Below the pieces are notes generated by a model. It saw nothing but the letters and a program-made list of their open reading frames with translations, searched no databases and was not told the DNA's origin. From assembly GCA_022575985.1 (NCBI GenBank), contig JAKSXM010000077.1, forward strand, positions 372,001 to 436,000: a stretch of DNA of 64,000 nt, written 5' to 3'. This DNA comes from Anagrus nilaparvatae (Eukaryota; Arthropoda; Insecta; Hymenoptera; Mymaridae). Every line of letters starts with the position of its first letter. Within the stretch, counting starts at the first letter, position 1. The translations under genes and the position numbers were made by a program. Shown one piece after another: positions 35,755 through 45,995 of the stretch.

Positions 35755-36095
35755 CTTCCATAAATATAATTTGCTTACATAATTATTATAAACATTTATT
35801 ATTTTCACAAAATGCTTAACTTGCCAGGCCCCTAACCAGTAAGCTTATCGGCGGAAAATACGAACTGTAGTGCTGAAATTTATTTGTATTAATGCTGAGC
35901 CAGAGGCGAATTTTGAAAAGTGACTTTAGGAGTAATAAATTTTTGACAAAACTTATAAAAGATTAAAATTTCCAAATTAAGTCATTTGAATTTTCAAAAA
36001 ATATCCAGTTTATACTACGAAACTTATAAACAAATATTTAAAAAATTTGTTAAATCAAGGCTTCGGGAGGGATGAATGTTTTGATTCCGACAATT

Positions 36096-39000
36096 TTATT
36101 TATTTTTAGTATGAATTTTTATTTTATTATAAACCATCTCTCTTACATCATCATCATAGATAACATATTTATTTTGTCCATTTTCATCTAAAGCTGGTTC
36201 AAAAAGTATTAACTGCAAAACTATAATTGATTCACCAAAATCAGCATTCACAGTACTACTTCTTCCTTTTGAAAGGCAACCATCGGTACATACCGCGTCT
36301 GGTACTGGTGTTACGAAACTAAAATAAGAATCTATAATACTTTGTAATGTGGAAGTATTGGTTGCTGATACCGGAAGCAATAAAATGGTCATTGGATTTT
36401 CTTGGGAATATAATTTTCCACAATTTATATTATTACATACCGCGTTAATGGTCATTTTGAATTTTATAGAATCATACAAAATCTTAGAATATTTGTCAAT
36501 TTGATTTAAAAATTCTCCTACACACTGTTGTCGACGAACTGAGAAATCTGAAGTAGTTGTTGATATTAATCTTCTAATATTGAAGATATCAAATATTTCA
36601 TTTGTATTATTATATGCATGTAGATTAATACTTAATATATCCCATGGATTAGTTTCGGCAGCGTCTCTTATTGATTTAAAGTGAAATATAGTTTGTAAGA
36701 CAGAGTTAGCATAACAGGAGACTCCATCATTGTTAGGAAGCCCACGCAAAGTATAAGAAAAATTGGAAACTTCATCTTGTCTATCATTTATTAATTCATT
36801 ATTTACCCCATTATGTATAAAAGTTGTATTAAATGTATGATCAGTAGTAGGTAATTGAACATTTTTTGGCGATAATGGAATATTCGCGATTGAAACATCA
36901 GTACCTGTTTTTTTAGTATGTTTGTTTATATTATTCACGATATTATCTTGAATTATTTTTTGTGAATTTCCAGATGAAATGAAATTATTATTTGGAATCA
37001 ATGGTCGCGAATCCTTATTAACACTTTCCAAAAAAAATACGTAAGCATTTGTTGAATTTCTAACCCAGGATGATACAGACAATTCTTTTTTATTAATTTT
37101 ATTCCATTTTGAATCTGACCTTCGCAGAAAAGCTGAATATTCTACATTATTTGAGACATCCCGATAATGAAATATTACACATTTGACAATAAATGTTTGA
37201 TTAGATATTTTTATTTTAGCTTGCGGAAGTTGTTTGATTTTGAAATTACTAATTTTTTTTATACTGTCTGTTTTTTCATCAGAATGAAACAAATCAAGTT
37301 TGAGAACAAGTATTGAATTAGTAACTAAATCTTCAATTTTGTGTGACAGATCTTTTCCGCAGCACGTAGCTTGAACAGTATTATTTTGATTTGTTGATGT
37401 TTCATTGATAACAACAGTTTTCTTGTGATACGAAACAGGGATTGATTTCCAATTTAAATTATAATCTATTATTTCTTGCAAGGAAAAAGATTTTTTCTTA
37501 TAATCATCAGGTAAATAGAGTTTTAATAAACATTTAACCTTCGAATATTCAAGTCTTGAATCACATTCATTACATCTTATTATCTTATGAATTTTAAATT
37601 TGAATGCATTAGAAATATTTGAAGATAAAGGACACAAAGCTTTAAAAAAAGTAGCAACATCATGCACAGATTCAGAGGAAAATTGTGAATTAACAGAATT
37701 TTTGAAATCGAATAAATTAATTCTTATCTTGAGGATATAAGCATCATATAACTGTTTAATGAAATTGATGTCTGATGCATGAAATTGATACCTAATACGT
37801 GAAAAATAAAACAAAGATTGTACTAATGAATACACGTATGTCGAAAAAGTATCAACATTTTGAAAGTGGTAGAGCTCATAAGTATCAAATGTATCAAATG
37901 TATCTTGAGCATCCATAATTTTATCAGAAATTGCCCAAACTCTTTCAGTAGTATAAATTTTACTAGTAGCAGGCTTTTCATTTAATGGTTCTAATGACGG
38001 TTTAAATTTTTTCCTTAGTCGGTTATATTCATTCAATGCATCTACATTAGCTGTTATCTTAGCAGGACTTAAATTGATCAAATGTAAACCTTCCAATTTA
38101 GTAACTCTAGACAATGCAACATACGCTTGTCCGGGTTCAAAAATTGAATTGCCAATATCGATGATAGCACTTTCTAAGCTAAGGCCTTGGCATTTATGTA
38201 TTGTTATTCCATAGCATAATAAAAAAGGAAATCGTTTCCTTGTAACAATAATGCCCTTCCGTATTGGAAAAAAGTACTCTTGTCTGTCCATGAAAACCTT
38301 TGTCTTTTCTTTATTCTGTACTTCTATTTCAATTTTGTCTATATAATTAGATGCATTTTTTTGGATAGAGCACACAGTTGTAATCGTTCCATTAACAAGT
38401 CCAAGCGTTAAATCGATATTTCTTGTTATCATTACTCGACATCCAATTTTTATTACAATTTCTTTTGAAGTGCCAGCTGTTTTTTTTTCAGTAGGATCAT
38501 TTAAATCTTTTTCGATATTTTTGTGTAAACTTTTATCACAACGATATTTGTCTTCGGCTATAAGTTTTATTTCTTCAGATTGGATTTTGTCTAGCATGGC
38601 TTTATTTAGAGTTTTACACATAAGAACTGTAGGCAATAGACAGACGGTGTTGCTAGGTAATTTTTTAAAATAGGCACATATCTCTTCAAGTCTGTTTTGT
38701 GGATTCATACTTTCAAACTTCAAAAGTCGCTTTTCGAGTACGTTGATGTCTTCCTTCGTAACTATCCCTAAACGTATTCTAAGCAATATATCGGAATAAG
38801 TTTTATCACCTTGTTGTCTCATATTAATTGTTAATTCATCATAACGAAATAATTCTTTCCAAAGATTATGGGCAAACATGCCCTTTATGTTTTCTTTAAA
38901 ATTTGAGGGATTCAAATCATCAAAAACAAAATCAGCTTTAACTGGGCGAAGTTGCAATAAATCTCCTAACAATATAATGTTAATTTTCCCGAACCAGCCG

Positions 39001-40787
39001 TCCTTGTCGTTTGATGTATCAAAAATTTCTACTAATCTCTGATTAAAAAAGGCTAAGTGATAGTTAGAAACCATCGAAATTTCATCGATTATTAACAAAT
39101 CTACATTTTTCAAAGCCGTTCTTATTCGTTTCAAAGAAGGAGCAGAAAGTTCATTATACTCCGGGGTATTATTTTCTTTATCGACCGGTATCGTACAAAA
39201 TTTATGAAGGGTCATTCCACCAACATTATGAGCAGACAATCCAGTAGGTCCTAGCGTAATGGTGTCTTTCCCTCGTACATCCTTATTGTATTTTACGATT
39301 CTTTTAATAATTTCACTCTTTCCCGTTCCAGCATATCCACTTATTATATCTCTTATCAGAATTCCATTAGATAAAGAATGTTTCCAGTTTTCAAATATTC
39401 GAACTTGATCTTCATTAAGAGTTATTTCGGTATCAGTTTTACATTCTGTGTCAACTAGATTAGCTAAATCTTCAAATTCTTTAGCAGCCAATTCAACTCC
39501 TGCTGGCACACAACCATCTGGGATATTATCAGATAAATTTTGTTGAGTTTCATTATTTTCCTCTTCCATTGCCTTTTCTACATGCTTATTAAAAAGTTCT
39601 TGAACTTGTAATTTGTCTGTATACTTCAAATGATACTCCATGGCGTTAGGAAGTTCATGAGCAATTGCATTAAATGCCTCCGCGTATGTCGCGTGTTCAC
39701 CCTTAAAGTCTGAGGTATCGTGTCTCCATGGCTTAAACATTAATAACAATGCGTAGTAATAATTTTCTGGTTCAGTAGATGGATTATTTTTCCAGTGATT
39801 AATTAAGTAAGGATTTTTATTACGTTTCCTGGCATAAAATTTACCTTCTTTCATGGGATAAAATGTAATTTTTTTCGGATCTTTAGGTTTATAATCAATG
39901 ACATCATAATGTTTTGAAAAATCGTACAAAGATGTTGTTTCTAACTTATCCGGTCTGTTTGGATAATCGCTATCAATATGACTTTTACAAAATATATCTG
40001 TGGAATTTTCATTTAATTGCTTTATATCTTCAAAAGTTTTTAATTTTCTATTTCTAATCTGTCTAATATCTAGCCATTTTATCATAGTTTCTTTATCCAC
40101 TCCATAAAGTGAATGGCCTAATAGGGTATCAGCGGCTTCGAGAGAACCAATTTCTCTATTATTTGTTGCTTTAACTGCAAAAGACCAAATGGCTGAAAGT
40201 AAAGAGTCACAGGTCTTTAAACTTTCATAATCAATATGACTTTTTTCCATTTTTGTAACATATTTCGTAATGTATTCGATGATTATTTGAAATTCATCAG
40301 CAATAAACTGAATATCTGTGTTACCTTCCCAAACTAACTGTATCGCTGGATTATAATCATTAATAAAAAGCTCGTTTGCTTTTCGTGGTAAATCATACAA
40401 TCTAGAGTGTTTTTTTAATTTTCGTCGATTAGCTATTGCTGTCGTTGTTTTGTACACATGCAAAGAATTCCTTTGCTTACGAGGAAAACTAAACCTACAA
40501 ACAGTCCTAAAACCTGTTTTGGTCCTTATTCTTCTTAAACAGTAGCCATTACATCTATGTTCTTGATATTTCACTTTTCTATGCAATTCTGGTGATATTT
40601 TGGGATCCGGTATTCTACATGTTATATGCTGTAGAATGTAAGATCTTATGGTTTCTTCAGGACTCTGCTCTAAGACAGGTCCATCTTCAATCCAAAGTAC
40701 TAAATGAAAATGATCCATACCTCTACCTTGGTATTCTCTGCGCCAAAAATAATGAGTAACTTTCCCCAACGGATTATCGGGTGACAA
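36096..40787 (-). CDS. Helitron protein, C-terminal part: HUH/Y2 nickase, Pif1 helicase, two USP-like modules
   Basis: 1,563 codons, not starting at a native ATG: the frame continues from 40,873-43,350 through a one-base shift. The HUH motif is in 'MDHFHLVLW' (~residues 23-31), followed by a Cys/His-rich 'HRCNGYC' and paired tyrosines in 'YITKYVTK'. The Pif1 helicase has Walker A GYAGTGKS (~480), Walker B 'LLIIDEISM' and the C-terminal 'YGITIHKCQG' and 'YVALSRV'. Beyond ~residue 965 comes a USP (ubiquitin-specific protease) fold. Module 1 (~965-1255) has degenerate boxes: Thr where catalytic Cys belongs ('STYVYSLVQSLFYF') and 'NVEYSAFL' where GHYTA belongs. Module 2 (~1340-1563) has a canonical Cys box 'GVSCYANSVLQ' (Cys codon 36,714-36,716) and a C-x4-C/C-x3-C finger, but ends before the His box. 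Rolling-circle replication enzyme plus an unusual deubiquitinase-like tail. Confidence 0.85.
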   Translation of the reverse strand: MSPDNPLGKVTHYFWRREYQGRGMDHFHLVLWIEDGPVLEQSPEETIRSYILQHITCRIPDPKISPELHRKVKYQEHRCNGYCLRRIRTKTGFRTVCRFSFPRKQRNSLHVYKTTTAIANRRKLKKHSRLYDLPRKANELFINDYNPAIQLVWEGNTDIQFIADEFQIIIEYITKYVTKMEKSHIDYESLKTCDSLLSAIWSFAVKATNNREIGSLEAADTLLGHSLYGVDKETMIKWLDIRQIRNRKLKTFEDIKQLNENSTDIFCKSHIDSDYPNRPDKLETTSLYDFSKHYDVIDYKPKDPKKITFYPMKEGKFYARKRNKNPYLINHWKNNPSTEPENYYYALLLMFKPWRHDTSDFKGEHATYAEAFNAIAHELPNAMEYHLKYTDKLQVQELFNKHVEKAMEEENNETQQNLSDNIPDGCVPAGVELAAKEFEDLANLVDTECKTDTEITLNEDQVRIFENWKHSLSNGILIRDIISGYAGTGKSEIIKRIVKYNKDVRGKDTITLGPTGLSAHNVGGMTLHKFCTIPVDKENNTPEYNELSAPSLKRIRTALKNVDLLIIDEISMVSNYHLAFFNQRLVEIFDTSNDKDGWFGKINIILLGDLLQLRPVKADFVFDDLNPSNFKENIKGMFAHNLWKELFRYDELTINMRQQGDKTYSDILLRIRLGIVTKEDINVLEKRLLKFESMNPQNRLEEICAYFKKLPSNTVCLLPTVLMCKTLNKAMLDKIQSEEIKLIAEDKYRCDKSLHKNIEKDLNDPTEKKTAGTSKEIVIKIGCRVMITRNIDLTLGLVNGTITTVCSIQKNASNYIDKIEIEVQNKEKTKVFMDRQEYFFPIRKGIIVTRKRFPFLLCYGITIHKCQGLSLESAIIDIGNSIFEPGQAYVALSRVTKLEGLHLINLSPAKITANVDALNEYNRLRKKFKPSLEPLNEKPATSKIYTTERVWAISDKIMDAQDTFDTFDTYELYHFQNVDTFSTYVYSLVQSLFYFSRIRYQFHASDINFIKQLYDAYILKIRINLFDFKNSVNSQFSSESVHDVATFFKALCPLSSNISNAFKFKIHKIIRCNECDSRLEYSKVKCLLKLYLPDDYKKKSFSLQEIIDYNLNWKSIPVSYHKKTVVINETSTNQNNTVQATCCGKDLSHKIEDLVTNSILVLKLDLFHSDEKTDSIKKISNFKIKQLPQAKIKISNQTFIVKCVIFHYRDVSNNVEYSAFLRRSDSKWNKINKKELSVSSWVRNSTNAYVFFLESVNKDSRPLIPNNNFISSGNSQKIIQDNIVNNINKHTKKTGTDVSIANIPLSPKNVQLPTTDHTFNTTFIHNGVNNELINDRQDEVSNFSYTLRGLPNNDGVSCYANSVLQTIFHFKSIRDAAETNPWDILSINLHAYNNTNEIFDIFNIRRLISTTTSDFSVRRQQCVGEFLNQIDKYSKILYDSIKFKMTINAVCNNINCGKLYSQENPMTILLLPVSATNTSTLQSIIDSYFSFVTPVPDAVCTDGCLSKGRSSTVNADFGESIIVLQLILFEPALDENGQNKYVIYDDDVREMVYNKIKIHTKNK

Positions 40788-40872
40788 AATAAATTCTAAA
40801 GTCGCCTTAAACTTTGTTTCAATAAAAACAGCTGCTAAGACAGGTTCTAGTACTACAAGCTCAGTAGTACTT

Positions 40873-43350
40873 TTACCGCGATGTTTTTAAGTATTCTCCT
40901 AATTCAGTCCAATTCCATTCTCCCGGGCTTATGGTCAAAAAAACGTGAGCAGGACCATAGTGATCAACCATACAATTAAGATTATTTCTTGGTTGTTTCC
41001 AATATTGCTCAGTATTTGGCAACCTTGAAAAAACCGTATTCAAATTACGTTCTAGATCTTTATCGGATAATTTTTGTAAAAAATCCTTTGCAGTGTGCTT
41101 AAACCTAGGATTAACGACATTCATGGTTTGAAAAATCCCTGCATTTAATTTTCGCATGGTATCGTTGTGTAATAAAAAAAATAAATATTGAATATCTGAT
41201 CTAAAATTAGAATGTTTAGAAAGCAGTCTCGATTTAATAAAATCACTATTATTTAATTTTGCGTATTTATTTTTTTCATTTAATTTTCTTTTTTCATCGT
41301 CCATACCATATTTACCATAAGGAAATAAGCAAGGAAAGCATTTAACATCTAAATTTTTAGTTTTTGAATGCAGAGCTTCATCATATACCTTTAACATTTG
41401 GAACAAAGTTGAACAATCTTCATTTTTCGTTTGATTGTGCAAAGGATATACAGACAATTGATCATAAAAAGGATCCGTAGGAGATTTTGCTGTTAAAATA
41501 GCAGGCTTTTCAAGCTGATTTTGATTAGTCATATCTGATTCTGGTGGAATAACACTTTCAGTTGGGTTATTTGATGGTGGATTTTTCTCAACATCTGATT
41601 TCGTATTTTTATCATCTATTATTTGATACTCTGTATCTTTAAGATTAGAAAGGAGATTTTTGCGAAACTGAAATTCTGGAAGTATTATGTCTTCATACAG
41701 TGGATTATTTTTTTTTAAAAAATCTAAAGCTTCCCATACTTTTTTTAAATCCACTAAATTTTCCCAAACAACATTTGCTTTATTTGGAATACCTCGAACT
41801 AATATATACAATTCATGGTCATTATTAACTGGTTCAGTTTTTAAAGCAACTTTGTTCAAAGTTTCTTGCAAAGGAACAGGAAGATGGAAAGTCTGCCCTT
41901 TTACAGCATCTAATTTACATCTAGATGGTAAATGTTTGTCTAACTTCGTTTCAAATTTGTGCACGACCTGAAATGCTTTATACCGTTGAATTAGAATCTT
42001 TTCAAACATATTTAGATTGCTTAAACATTCTGGTACTGCTTTAACCTTTAGTCTGTTTAAAAAACACCAGCTGGGCATTTTATTCTCTTTAAATTTTTTC
42101 AAACAATACTCACATATATATTCCTCATTATTTTCATCTTTTTCGTATTTATCAAGTAGTTTAGTCCAAAGAGGATTGTCGATTTTATCCTTAAAATTTG
42201 AAAATAACCTGAGTCTACGTTTAGGCTCTAATTTTTCACAAGAAACGCAATGATTAGTTGGTAATTCTTCCATTCTTTCGTAATAGCATTTGAAAGCTAT
42301 TTTAAATTTTTCCCTAATCGATCTTTCATTTATATCGCCGTTTTTTGCATTTTCTAATTGCAATTTCCTAATTTCACTTTTTTCATATACATCTTGCAAT
42401 TTTATTTTGTCAGCAAATATTAAAGCGTCGTTTCTATCATTTAGCTCTTTATTCATAGAAATCAATTCATAAATTTGACGCTGCAAAGTTCTCATATTTG
42501 GGAAATGAGGAACCACAATTTGAAGCTTTAAGAATTTAGAATTACACAATAATGGTTTCTCATAGCATTTTATTGGATGACCCTTTAGTAACTTATCGCG
42601 GCTTTGGTTAGAACATACGTTAAAATTTTGTAAAAATTTGTCTAAATATGGAAGAGTACACATATCAAAATCCTCAAATAATGATTTAAGTTGATTAAAA
42701 AGATCTAAATCATCTAAATTGCAATTTTCCGTGCAATCCCATGTATTATCTTTGTTAATAGGGCCTATTGGTTTTGGTAATTGGTTAATAGGGCATATAA
42801 AGTTTTGCTTGTCAATATCTAAAATTTTTTCTGCCAAGATAACGTTGTTTTCGACAATAATATTATTGGTTTGTAAATTTATATTATCCCTTTGTGTAAC
42901 CATATTTTCATTTTGTGCACTTTGAGAAATATGATTGTTTCCAGCAGAATGTATATGCGTACTTTGATTATTTACTCGTAAAGTTAATATATTTTTTGAA
43001 GAATTTGTTTGTTCATCATTGACTATGTCTTCTTTACTATCAGATTCAGTTTTATTTAAAGAATAATTTTCGATGTCTTGTAAAGAATGTATAAATAAAG
43101 ATTGCAAATAATTGTTCTTATACGTACTAACTGAATAAAAGCGTTCGCTTGAAGGACAATGTTTTGATTGTCCACATAAGCATTGATAACGTTTGCGAAC
43201 AGCGAAAGTTTCATTGTTAAGCTCATATCGCTTACGTTCACATTCATATTGATAAAAATGAGCATTAATTTTTTTTTGAATATCTTTTAATGTACCATGT
43301 ATTTGTCTAATAAAATTACGTCTTTCATAGATGCAAATATTTATAATATT
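40873..43350 (-). CDS. Helitron protein, N-terminal Rep region (Helitron-like N domain)
   Basis: The open frame runs from 43,350 (first ATG only at 43,107) to TAA 40,873-40,875. Upstream of that ATG it encodes a Cys-rich 'RYQCLCGQSKHC' segment, suggesting the real N-terminus lies farther up, fused to the ULP1 frame. C-x2-C pairs ('CVSCEKLEPKRR', 'CEYCLKKF') form a zinc-binding region. The Helitron-like N domain follows: 'CFPCLFPYGKYGMDD', 'YLFFLLHNDTMRKL', 'LPNTEQYWKQPRNNL', 'GPAHVFLTISPGEWNW'. Shortly after, the frame is lost at a run of five T's (plus strand 40,884-40,888); one base fewer would connect it to the HUH-containing frame. This is either a true frameshift or a homopolymer error. 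Confidence 0.82.
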   Translation of the reverse strand, partial: NIINICIYERRNFIRQIHGTLKDIQKKINAHFYQYECERKRYELNNETFAVRKRYQCLCGQSKHCPSSERFYSVSTYKNNYLQSLFIHSLQDIENYSLNKTESDSKEDIVNDEQTNSSKNILTLRVNNQSTHIHSAGNNHISQSAQNENMVTQRDNINLQTNNIIVENNVILAEKILDIDKQNFICPINQLPKPIGPINKDNTWDCTENCNLDDLDLFNQLKSLFEDFDMCTLPYLDKFLQNFNVCSNQSRDKLLKGHPIKCYEKPLLCNSKFLKLQIVVPHFPNMRTLQRQIYELISMNKELNDRNDALIFADKIKLQDVYEKSEIRKLQLENAKNGDINERSIREKFKIAFKCYYERMEELPTNHCVSCEKLEPKRRLRLFSNFKDKIDNPLWTKLLDKYEKDENNEEYICEYCLKKFKENKMPSWCFLNRLKVKAVPECLSNLNMFEKILIQRYKAFQVVHKFETKLDKHLPSRCKLDAVKGQTFHLPVPLQETLNKVALKTEPVNNDHELYILVRGIPNKANVVWENLVDLKKVWEALDFLKKNNPLYEDIILPEFQFRKNLLSNLKDTEYQIIDDKNTKSDVEKNPPSNNPTESVIPPESDMTNQNQLEKPAILTAKSPTDPFYDQLSVYPLHNQTKNEDCSTLFQMLKVYDEALHSKTKNLDVKCFPCLFPYGKYGMDDEKRKLNEKNKYAKLNNSDFIKSRLLSKHSNFRSDIQYLFFLLHNDTMRKLNAGIFQTMNVVNPRFKHTAKDFLQKLSDKDLERNLNTVFSRLPNTEQYWKQPRNNLNCMVDHYGPAHVFLTISPGEWNWTELGEYLKTSR

Positions 43351-45263
43351 CTACATGAAATTGGAGATAAGCCATTCATTTTATTCATCAATTTTTGAAT
43401 ATACCATTCCTTGTTTTGAATTAATTTTACAGTACTTAAATAAGTTCTAATTTTTTTGTACTTAATTATGATTTTTTTTGCGCAATTAGCTTTTAAAGTA
43501 GCATTTTTTATTTGTTGCTTTGACCTTTTATTTATAATTTTAAATGATTTATTGTTTTGAATTATATTATTATTAACGTTTTTTACTGAATTATTGTAAA
43601 ATTCTTGGGAAAAGCCTTTTATATCTTGTTCACTTGTATACAAAACCGTATTGGTGTTTATTGTAGATTTACTGGATAATAATATTTTTTTACGTGGAGG
43701 TTCATAATTTTCATTGTTTATATGATTGTTCGCACGAGAAATATTTTGTATTAAATTATTTTCAGTGGTAGGAAAGTGTGTTATAATGCTTGATTTAAAT
43801 ATTTGTACCAAATGAGGACGCATTCTTGATTGATCATAGTACATATCCTCTGGTTTTTTATTGAAGTAAATAGTTGTAGCAAATGCAATAGCAAAAACGC
43901 CACAATCAGTTCCATTTCTCTGATGCTGTACCTTTGGGAAATGTATTTGTATCCCATTATTTTCATAACCAGGAAAGAGTATAGATAAATATATTTTTTG
44001 TGAATTTTCCAATTTATTTTTATTTAAAGAATCATAAATGTAAATTGAGCTAGTATCGTAATAAGCACAAATCCAGTGGTTAATAGAGAACAAAAGTTGG
44101 ATGTGTTTTTGATCATATGGTATGGGTTGAATTCTATACGGACATTGAAGCCAATGAGAAGGCTGAGGCCTATATGAAGAAGAATTAAATAGTAGGCTAT
44201 GAAATTTATCAATGTGGTCATTGTTCAGCCATGCGCCATGAACTAATACCCACTGGATTTGATCATTAGTAAGCGAAAAGTTACTGAGATTTAATACGCC
44301 GTTTCTAGGTACAAGTAACCTTGAAGCCTGTGATGCCGATACACGTTTTTCTTTAACAAAAATAGGTTCGTCATTATTAGCAACAGTAGATACAATTTTC
44401 GTAGCCTCTCCTTTAACGAAAATTACATCCTCATCGTCAGCAACATTAGATAAAATTTTAGGAACCTCTTTATCAACGGAAATCACATCGTTATCATCAG
44501 CAACATTAGATAAAATTGTAGGACTTTGTATTTTTTTTCGAGAAGTAATAATATTTTTTTGCACATTAATTGTAGAATTTAGAAAAGGTGAACTTTCATT
44601 AACATTTTGTTTTGTCTCATTTATTTCCATTGTAATCTCATGATTATGTATGCTCTTAGTATAACATGTTTTAGTCTGCTTGAAAGAGCTGTAGATATCT
44701 GTAGGCGACGAAAGTGTTGCAACAAAAGATTTGGATAGCTTACAAAATTCAGAAGTATCAGGTTAAATATGCTCAAATCGATTTTTTCGTTTTTCATGAG
44801 GTTGCAAAGTGTGAACATAAAATTTTTTTTGTTCATCAGATTCATCTTGGTTAAAAGAACAGTTAATATCTGTTGGCGTTGATAGTGTTTGATCAAAAGA
44901 TTTTGATACCTTACAAAATTCAGAAGTATCAGGTAAAATATGCTCAAATCGATTTTTTAGTTTTTCAAGAGGTTGCAAAGTGTGAACATGAAATTTTTTT
45001 TGTTCATCAGATTCGTCTTGGTTGAAAGAACACTTAATATCTGTAGGCGATGATAGTGTTTGATCAAAAGATTTTGATACCTTATAGAATTCATAATTAT
45101 CCTGTAAAATATGCTGAAATCGATATTTTCCTTTTTCAAGAGGTTGCAATGTGTGAACAGAAATTTTTTTTTGTTCATCAGAATTATTACTTTGAGAAAA
45201 TAAATGCTTTTGAACATTGGAACAACTTGTATGTTTCTTCATTTCAAAAAATAAATATAGCAA
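43341..45263 (-). pseudogene. ULP1/SENP-like SUMO protease frame of the Helitron, one nonsense codon
   Basis: A single frame of ~640 codons with one TAA (44,763-44,765) that replaces TTA present in the neighbouring repeat copy. Order: three full copies and one partial copy of a 57-aa repeat (171 bp; 'HTLQPLEK', 'SKSFDQTLS') spanning ~45,200-44,640; then three acidic-hydrophobic motifs ('DDNDVISV', 'DDEDVIFV', 'NNDEPIFV') resembling SUMO-interaction motifs; then a C48 peptidase domain with His in 'INHWICAYYD', Asp in 'IYIYDSLN', and the Gln and Cys in 'VQHQRNGTDCGVFAIA'. All catalytic residues are present. The C-terminus is basic. C48 proteases cleave SUMO-type conjugates and are known Helitron passengers. 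Downstream of the stop an ATG (MEINETKQ, 44,630) could still start a 429-aa protein containing the whole peptidase. Confidence 0.8.
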
Positions 45264-45995
45264 ATATAGAAGTTATAAATGTATATAAAAATAAAAAGAA
45301 ATCAAGCTAAAAAGCTAGAATAAATAGGTTAAGCTCCTTAAGAAGCTTGAAACCACAAAGAAAAGCGCTATCTATTGAAAAATAAAATAAGGAGCGCTCT
45401 TCGATAGATCTAGCTCTATATTAAAAGGGCTCTGATCTTTTTCATAAAAAAAAAGTAATAATATAATTAAAAATATACTTACGTACCTGACTTCTGACCC
45501 AAACTTGAGAACCTGAAATTTATACATAAAAGATAAAATTTATGGAGTGTTATTCGAGGGTCATCGAGTCTAATAACAGTAATCGAACGACTCTGTATGG
45601 TCTAGTTTGACTTTCAAAAAGACCTGAACTTTTGTTTTATTTTAGTTATTAAAAAATGTAAAATTAAAATATTATGAGAAGCACGAATCTTTAAAATACA
45701 ACTCAAAAGTTAATAAGACCAAAGTATATGGATTGTAACAAAGAATAATAGAAATTAAAATTTTAAGGAAGTTTTTCGACCATATCGCTTACAATATTAC
45801 TTATGTAAGCTCTTAAGTCGGCAAATCTCAAATTTCAAATGAAACAAATTCTAGAACTAAGAATAATCCGAGTTTATGGAAGTAAAATAATTTATATTTA
45901 TTTAAATTAATCTTTAACGTTTAAAATTTCTATTATACCTAAACATTTTCCATGCACATTGATTGTTTTTACACAAACCAGTTACAATTGTATTG
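45264..45995. other. AT-rich spacer, presumptive Helitron 5' region
   Basis: Follows the 5' end of the ULP1 frame. A short inverted pair ('aagctccttaagaagctt' near 45,330) and A/T runs are seen; no gene and no certain Helitron 5' terminus. Confidence 0.4.

Larger units (their letters stand above)
36096..45263 (-). mobile_element. Helitron with Rep-Pif1 helicase, tandem USP-like modules and ULP1-like protease
   Basis: About 9.2 kb of near-continuous minus-strand coding sequence: ULP1-type protease frame (45,263-43,341), then Rep, helicase and USP-like modules (43,350-36,096). HUH/Y2 Rep followed by Pif1 helicase is diagnostic for Helitrons. The element is broken by one in-frame stop (44,763-44,765), a frame change at the ULP1/Rep junction (about 43,345) and a one-base shift at about 40,884. 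Outer ends (TC...CTRR) were not located, so the true element is longer. Confidence 0.85.

Noticed and set aside
34108..35760. CCCTGGG hairpin as the certain Helitron 3' terminus
   Set aside because: No CTRR with the expected ~10-nt spacing and flanking T could be identified, so the boundary is left open.
41687..42925. Plus-strand frames opposite the Helitron Rep
   Set aside because: Shadows of the minus-strand Helitron protein.
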